Assembly: GCA_024234815.1 (NCBI GenBank)
Contig: JACKNO010000004.1
Location: 434,001 to 498,000 of the forward strand
Source: Pseudomonadales bacterium
Lineage (GTDB): Bacteria; Pseudomonadota; Gammaproteobacteria; Pseudomonadales; Halieaceae
Length of the DNA: 64,000 nucleotides
Direction: 5' to 3'
Of the stretch, positions 59,379-64,000 are shown piece after piece (the first letter of the stretch is position 1; each line of letters begins with the position of its first letter). A model generated the notes under the pieces. That model had not been told where the DNA came from and did no database searches. It was given only the letters and a program-made list of their open reading frames with translations. The translations under genes and the position numbers were made by a program.

Positions 59379-60859
59379 GGGGTATCCAGCGCGCTGCTGA
59401 TGGTTTCACAGAAGGTTTCAAGTATCTGGATGCGGGCGTAGGGCTTGCTGTTGCCCGCAACCAGTGTCCACGGCGCGTGACGGGTACTGGTATGACTGAC
59501 CATCTGGTCAACCGCCAGCTCGTACTCATGCCATTTTTCCCGGTTGCGCCAGTCGTCCTCGGTTAGCTTGTGTTGTTTGTGAGCTGTATTCTGGCGGGAT
59601 AGGAAACGCTTTTCCTGCTCGTCCTTGCTGATATGTATCCAGAATTTCAACAGAATGCCGCCGTGCTCGACCAGTTGGCGTTCAAAGCGGTTTATCTCGC
59701 TGTAGGCGCGCTGCCATTCCGCGGGGGCGGCGAACTGTTCGACCCGCTCCACCAGTACCCGTCCGTACCATGAGCGGTCATAAAATGTGCAGCGACCATC
59801 GCGCTGTAACTGCCGCCAGAAACGCCACAGGTAGTGGTGAGCGCGCTCCTCGTCAGTTGGGGCGGCGAACTGGACGAGGCGGAACAGGCGCGGGTCGATC
59901 GCCCGGGTAACACGGCGGATAGCGGAACCTTTGCCTGCCGCATCCCAGCCCTCGAATACCGCTACCACAGAGCGTTTCTGCTGGTAGGCGCGCCAGCAGA
60001 GATCGCGCAGCCGGGACTGCTGCACCTGGAGCTGTTCGCTGTAACTGTCGCCTTCAAGTTTGGCGGAGAGGTCCACGCTTTCCAGCACGGTGGGCTGTGG
60101 TCCCGTGATCCGCTCGGTTGTGGGGATATGCGGTGTAATCACAGCGGGCGGTCTCCCCGCCCGGTGGAGCAGGGCCTCGAGTATCAACTCGCCTGCGGTG
60201 ATGTCCCTGTAGTGCTGGTCCTCAGCCTCCAGCAAATGCCAGGGACTGTGGCTGGAGTCTGTCGCCAGGATAAGCTGTTCCGAGACCTCCAGGGTACGAT
60301 CATATTTGCCGTGCAGCTCGTAGGGGCGGTCGGAACCCCGTGGCCCGGTTTTGCGGTGTGGCGAGTCATCCTGCAAACGCTTTTGCTGGGTTTCGCGGCT
60401 GATGTGCAACCACAGCTTTACCACCAGGGCGCCGTCATCCGTCAGCATGCGCTCGAACGACTCGATCTGTTTACAGTACAGGGTAAACTCTTCGGCAGTC
60501 ATTTCGCCATTCACCGCAGCCTGCGCCGGCGGTGTGTACCACGACCCCAGGAAAATGCCTATTTCCCCCCGCGCTGGCAGCCTGCGCCAGAAACGCCAGA
60601 AAAAAGGGCGTGATTCCTCCTCGTCGGAGTGCTCCCAGAATGTGTTGGTTTCAATCCAGCGTGGGTCCATCCACTCGTTGAGTTGTTGCACCAGCGAGCC
60701 TTTCCCGGCACCGTCGAGACCCGCCACCACGATAATTACGGGGTAGTCCCTATCAGCCAGATCGAGCTGCGCCATCAGCAATTTTTCCCGAAGTTGTTGC
60801 TGCAGCTCATCGAAGTCGTTGGGTTGTATCTTCTTGCCTACCTCGAGAGTTTCAAACAT
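59375..60859 (-). CDS. pap: Polyphosphate:AMP phosphotransferase
   Basis: This 494-residue protein contains two PPK2-type domains. The first has GLDGAGKG near residue 50 and FWRFWRRLP; the second has the complete Walker A (GWDAAGKG) near residue 305, and FYDRSWYGRVLVERVE. Such fused class II PPK2 enzymes make ADP from AMP and polyphosphate. The first domain lacks some catalytic residues and is probably structural. It overlaps the alcohol dehydrogenase by 4 bp and is divergent from the methyltransferase at 60953. Confidence 0.9.
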   Translation of the reverse strand: MFETLEVGKKIQPNDFDELQQQLREKLLMAQLDLADRDYPVIIVVAGLDGAGKGSLVQQLNEWMDPRWIETNTFWEHSDEEESRPFFWRFWRRLPARGEIGIFLGSWYTPPAQAAVNGEMTAEEFTLYCKQIESFERMLTDDGALVVKLWLHISRETQQKRLQDDSPHRKTGPRGSDRPYELHGKYDRTLEVSEQLILATDSSHSPWHLLEAEDQHYRDITAGELILEALLHRAGRPPAVITPHIPTTERITGPQPTVLESVDLSAKLEGDSYSEQLQVQQSRLRDLCWRAYQQKRSVVAVFEGWDAAGKGSAIRRVTRAIDPRLFRLVQFAAPTDEERAHHYLWRFWRQLQRDGRCTFYDRSWYGRVLVERVEQFAAPAEWQRAYSEINRFERQLVEHGGILLKFWIHISKDEQEKRFLSRQNTAHKQHKLTEDDWRNREKWHEYELAVDQMVSHTSTRHAPWTLVAGNSKPYARIQILETFCETISSALDTP

Positions 60860-60952
60860 TGTCGGTCCAAATCAGTTGTATCGGTCTACTTTAGCGTATT
60901 TTTGCCGAATTCATCAGACTATAATCGAGCCCTACGTGTCAGGAGAGACGTC

Positions 60953-61573
60953 ATGAGTTTTTACGAACGACATATTCTGCCCAGGTTCATCAACTGCGCC
61001 TGTGGCACGAAACCCATTATGAAACAACGTGAGAAGGTAGTGCCACTGGCCAGCGGGACTGTGCTTGAAATCGGTATCGGCACGGGTCACAACCTGCCTT
61101 TCTACGACCCCTCCAGGGTGCAAAAATTGATCGGTCTCGATCCCTCCGGCAAATCCTGGGAACTGGCGGCCAAGCGAGCCGCGCACCTGGATTTCGACCT
61201 CGAGTTTATAGGGCTGCCTTCCGAGCGCATACCGCTGGACGACGACAGTGTGGACACGGTGCTGGTCACGTACAGCCTGTGTACCATTCCAGACCCGATA
61301 AGCGCAATGCACGGCATGGCCCGGGTGCTGCGCCCCGGCGGCAGCCTGATTTTCTGCGAGCATGGCAAGGCGCCTGACGCGGCGGTTCGCAAGTGGCAGG
61401 ACAGGGTCAATCCCCTGTGGAGCAGTGTGCTGGGTGGCTGCAATCTCAATCGGGATATCCCCTCGCTGTTGACCGCGGCCGGCTTCGGTATCGATCACGT
61501 GGAATCGATGTACCTGCCGGGCACCCCGCGCTTCGCCGGGTTCAATGTGTGGGGCAGCGCGCGGGCAAGCTGA
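60953..61573 (+). CDS. Class I SAM-dependent methyltransferase
   Basis: This 206-residue enzyme has the SAM motif VLEIGIGTGHN near residue 43, the acidic LIGLDPS in the second strand, and the post-motif LVTYSLCTIPDP with VLRPGGSLIFCEHG. It resembles UbiE/Smt3-like methyltransferases; the acceptor is unknown. ATG 60953 follows an AGGAG; a longer frame lies over the divergent promoter, where a TATAAT is found at 60920. tamA follows 30 bp downstream, so they may share a transcript. Confidence 0.87.
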   Translation: MSFYERHILPRFINCACGTKPIMKQREKVVPLASGTVLEIGIGTGHNLPFYDPSRVQKLIGLDPSGKSWELAAKRAAHLDFDLEFIGLPSERIPLDDDSVDTVLVTYSLCTIPDPISAMHGMARVLRPGGSLIFCEHGKAPDAAVRKWQDRVNPLWSSVLGGCNLNRDIPSLLTAAGFGIDHVESMYLPGTPRFAGFNVWGSARAS

Positions 61574-61602
61574 CCCTGACTGTCGTCCCCAAGCGTTTGC
61601 CC

Positions 61603-63357
61603 ATGCGTCGTTTCCGCGGAATCTGGCTCGGCCTGCTGTTGGTGGTTTGCCCTGCGTTCGGCGCCAGACTAGAACCGGTTCTCGAGTACAAGTTGTCCGG
61701 CTTGCAGGACAGCCTGCTGGAAAATGCCAGGGCCTGGCTCGGCCCCCCCCCGCAGACCACCCAGGACAGGGCAAACTTCCTGGCATCCGCCGAGGAGCGC
61801 GTTGAGGACAGTCTTAAGGCGCTGGGTTACTACAACCCCACCGTTCACACAACACTGCAGCGGACCGAACCGGTATGGACGCTGGACATTACCGTGGTTC
61901 CCGGGGACCCGGTACTCATCGGCGCGATCAGCGTGCAGGTGCTGGGCGCTGCGGCCGCGGATGAGGCATTCCAGCAATTACTCAAGCGCGCACCCTTTGT
62001 AGAGGGCCAGATATTCAATCACGGCGAATATGAGCGTTTCAAGAACCAGTTGCTGACACTTGGCCAGGAACGGGGCTATTTTGACGCGCGATTCAGTGTC
62101 AGCAAGGTGAACGTGAATGTGGTGAGCGACCAGGCGGATATTTACCTGCACTACGAATCCGGCGAGCGTTTTCGCTTCGGCGCAATAGACTACAGCCAGA
62201 CCAATCTCGAGCCGCACTTACTGGACGAACTGAATCCGCTGGGGGAGGGTGAGTATTTTGACCAGGGGCGGCTGCAGTTTTTCCAGGCCCAGCTGCAGCG
62301 TACCGGGTACTTTTCCAGCGTGATCATCAAGCCCGAATTCGACAAGGTGAAGGATTACCGGGTACCAATGTCGGTGACTCTTCATCCCGCCCGGCGCCAC
62401 AGTTTTGATGTCGGACTTGGCTACAGCACTGATACCCAGGAACGGGTATCCCTGGTGTGGCGCACACCGGTTCTGAATAGTCTCGGGCACAGCCAGCAAA
62501 CGCGTATTACCTATTCCAATGTCAATCCCAGCGGCGAGTTCATCTATTCGATTCCGCTTTCCCACCCCCTGGATGATGTGCTGCATATCTCCACCAGGCT
62601 GGAGAACGACAAGTACGGCGATATCGACAGCACCGAAAAGGAGTTTGGCCTGTTGCGGGAGACCCGCAGGCGCAAATGGATGCACAGTTTTTCCGGGCGA
62701 TACCTGGAGGAATCCTGGGAGTTGAAGAATACCAAGTTCGAGAATCACTACACACTGCCGGGTTACGCGATCTCCCGCAGTGACAGGGGCGGGTCCCTGG
62801 TGAACCCCAGCAGCGGATACAGCCAGTTTTACAAGTTTGAGGCGGGCAGCGCCGCTGTGGGATCGGATATCGATTTGCTGAGGACCACAGCTAATTTCAG
62901 TTACATTTTCACCCTGGCAGAAAAACACCGTTTTGTCACCCGGGCAGCGCTGGGCGCCGTTTTTATTTCCGACGACGACCGGACCAGGCTGGCACCGTCG
63001 CTCAGTTTTTTCGCGGGGGGCTCCCAGAGCATCAGGGGTTATGGCTACCAATCTATTGGCAACGAACTGAAAGTGACCCGTGACAACGGCAGTACGCAGA
63101 CACTGGTGGTCGGTGGCGACCGCCTGGTAACCGCTACCCTGGAGTACCAGTACTCATTTACCGAGACCTGGCGAGGCGCGCTTTTCGTAGATGCCGGGGA
63201 TGCCTTTGACTCCACGGATTTCGATATCAATGTCGGTCCCGGTTTCGGTATTCACTATATTTCGCCGGTCGGAGCCGTGCGGGTCGAGTTTGCCAACAGC
63301 GCCAGTGATGAGGATCCGTCCTGGCGCATGGTGCTCAACATCGGGGCCGAATTTTGA
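61603..63357 (+). CDS. tamA: Translocation and assembly module protein TamA
   Basis: This 584-residue outer-membrane protein has a signal peptide (1-20), three POTRA-like domains (about 30-275, for example VEGQIFNHGEYERFKNQLL) and a C-terminal beta-barrel with FFAGGSQSIRGYGYQSIG and the end GAVRVEFANSAS. It is a BamA relative that, with TamB, inserts some outer-membrane proteins and moves lipids. The gene begins at ATG 61603 and its last 4 bp overlap tamB. Confidence 0.92.
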   Translation: MRRFRGIWLGLLLVVCPAFGARLEPVLEYKLSGLQDSLLENARAWLGPPPQTTQDRANFLASAEERVEDSLKALGYYNPTVHTTLQRTEPVWTLDITVVPGDPVLIGAISVQVLGAAAADEAFQQLLKRAPFVEGQIFNHGEYERFKNQLLTLGQERGYFDARFSVSKVNVNVVSDQADIYLHYESGERFRFGAIDYSQTNLEPHLLDELNPLGEGEYFDQGRLQFFQAQLQRTGYFSSVIIKPEFDKVKDYRVPMSVTLHPARRHSFDVGLGYSTDTQERVSLVWRTPVLNSLGHSQQTRITYSNVNPSGEFIYSIPLSHPLDDVLHISTRLENDKYGDIDSTEKEFGLLRETRRRKWMHSFSGRYLEESWELKNTKFENHYTLPGYAISRSDRGGSLVNPSSGYSQFYKFEAGSAAVGSDIDLLRTTANFSYIFTLAEKHRFVTRAALGAVFISDDDRTRLAPSLSFFAGGSQSIRGYGYQSIGNELKVTRDNGSTQTLVVGGDRLVTATLEYQYSFTETWRGALFVDAGDAFDSTDFDINVGPGFGIHYISPVGAVRVEFANSASDEDPSWRMVLNIGAEF

Positions 63358-64000
63358 GCCGTTTGTGGTGGCAGTTGCTGACCTGGCTGGTGGCCCTGCC
63401 GCTGCTGGCGGTACTCAGCATGCCCTTTACCGAGACCGGCAGCCGCCTGCTGGTGGATCAGGCCAGCCGTTTTCTGCCAATGGAAATAGAGTACGGCGGG
63501 GGAACCCTCGCGGGTGAACTGCGTGTCGAGCACCTGGCCTGGAGCGGAGACAGCGTGCGACTGGAGTTGCGCGGTACCGTGTTGCAACTGGTGCCGAATT
63601 GTCTTTGGAACAGCGAGATCTGTTTCGCGAAGCTGCATGCACGGCAACTGGACGTGACCCTGCTTCCCGACCCGGGCAGTGAACCCGATGAGCCCGGCGA
63701 CGGTGACGAGGGTCTGTTCGAGTTTCCTGTCCCCCTGGAGACCGGCGATCTGCAGCTCGATGGGCTCAGTGTCCAATGGGACGGCGGCCAGTGGAGCCAG
63801 GGTCAATTGCGGGGCGCGGTACGCATCAGCGGTTCGACCATTGACGTGGAGCGGGCCCTGGTACTCGATTCGCGCCTGGATGTCACAGGGGGTGATGACA
63901 CGGGCCCCGGGGGCGACGGTTCGATTGTACTCCCGGAAATTTATCTGCCGCTGGATCTGCGCGTCGGGAAACTGGTACTGGAGCGCGGGCAGTGGAGCCT
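63354..64000 (+). CDS. tamB: TamB (translocation and assembly module), cut by window edge
   Basis: Only the first 215 or so residues lie in the window. The start is TTG 63354, overlapping the tamA stop (TTGA), and the N-terminus carries one membrane helix (LLTWLVALPLLAVLSM). A beta-rich region follows, with MEIEYGGGTLAGELRVEHLAW, a TamB pattern, and a cysteine pair near residues 87 and 93. TamB spans the periplasm and partners TamA. The coupling of the two genes fits a stoichiometric complex. Confidence 0.85.
   Translation, partial: MSRLWWQLLTWLVALPLLAVLSMPFTETGSRLLVDQASRFLPMEIEYGGGTLAGELRVEHLAWSGDSVRLELRGTVLQLVPNCLWNSEICFAKLHARQLDVTLLPDPGSEPDEPGDGDEGLFEFPVPLETGDLQLDGLSVQWDGGQWSQGQLRGAVRISGSTIDVERALVLDSRLDVTGGDDTGPGGDGSIVLPEIYLPLDLRVGKLVLERGQWS

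Noticed and set aside
1..64000. tRNA or rRNA genes
   Set aside because: None was recognised by eye. A dedicated covariance-model scan was not possible here.

Overview
The window looks like the chromosome of a free-living, aerobic marine gammaproteobacterium, most likely of the OM60/NOR5 (Halieaceae) type. The evidence is a GC-rich genome, many acyl-CoA dehydrogenases, ligases and thiolases, an SLC5-type sensor kinase with an acetate-type symporter cluster, a PEP-CTERM-like surface protein, a TamA/TamB pair, SlyX, GlnK/AmtB and orphan GspA/GspB. No rRNA, tRNA, phage or CRISPR was seen. The genus is an inference from gene content only.

Layout. 1-713: an outer-membrane DUF481 protein cut by the window edge. 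867-4433: a hybrid sensor kinase with a transporter-like sensory part (CrbS/MxtR-like). 4430-14821: an AraC regulator divergent from a long co-directional catabolic cluster (acyl-CoA dehydrogenase, saccharopine-dehydrogenase-like protein, acyl-CoA ligase, thiolase, SDR, glutamine-synthetase-like ligase, Fe-alcohol dehydrogenase, VOC protein). 14953-15783: a class A acid phosphatase lipoprotein. 15896-23470: a NarL-type response regulator (probable CrbR/ErdR partner of the kinase), a DcaP-like porin, a DUF4212/SSS symporter pair, a membrane protein, a cNMP/CBS/DUF294 protein and a DnaQ-like exonuclease. Three related 7-2-7 sites lie in front of the porin and of the symporter pair.

23501-34012: an LLM oxidoreductase, a sulfotransferase with a DUF1214 protein, a nitronate monooxygenase divergent from a PadR regulator, two small secreted proteins (one under a hairpin that holds its Shine-Dalgarno), GspA/GspB and an alkaline phosphatase. 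34284-40666: glnK-amtB and a two-gene RND efflux operon behind a perfect palindrome. 40892-46153: an accessory-looking stretch with a PEP-CTERM-like protein, a large lipoprotein with predicted propeller repeats, a sulfotransferase, a degenerate copy of that sulfotransferase's 3' end, tandem repeats and two inverted copies of an 18-bp dispersed repeat that enclose the lipoprotein, sulfotransferase, yciH and slyX.

46247-64000: a paired acyl-CoA dehydrogenase operon, an amidohydrolase, an orphan RecB-like nuclease domain protein, an epoxide hydrolase, small hypotheticals, a gluzincin-like peptidase, an MBL hydrolase divergent from plsC, DUF1145, a dienelactone hydrolase, a zinc alcohol dehydrogenase translationally coupled to polyphosphate:AMP phosphotransferase, a methyltransferase, and tamA-tamB running off the right edge.

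The most notable points are the acetate-switch-like signalling set with candidate binding sites, the unassigned catabolic cluster, the hairpin-controlled 50-residue secreted peptide gene, and the repeat-flanked sulfotransferase/lipoprotein region.
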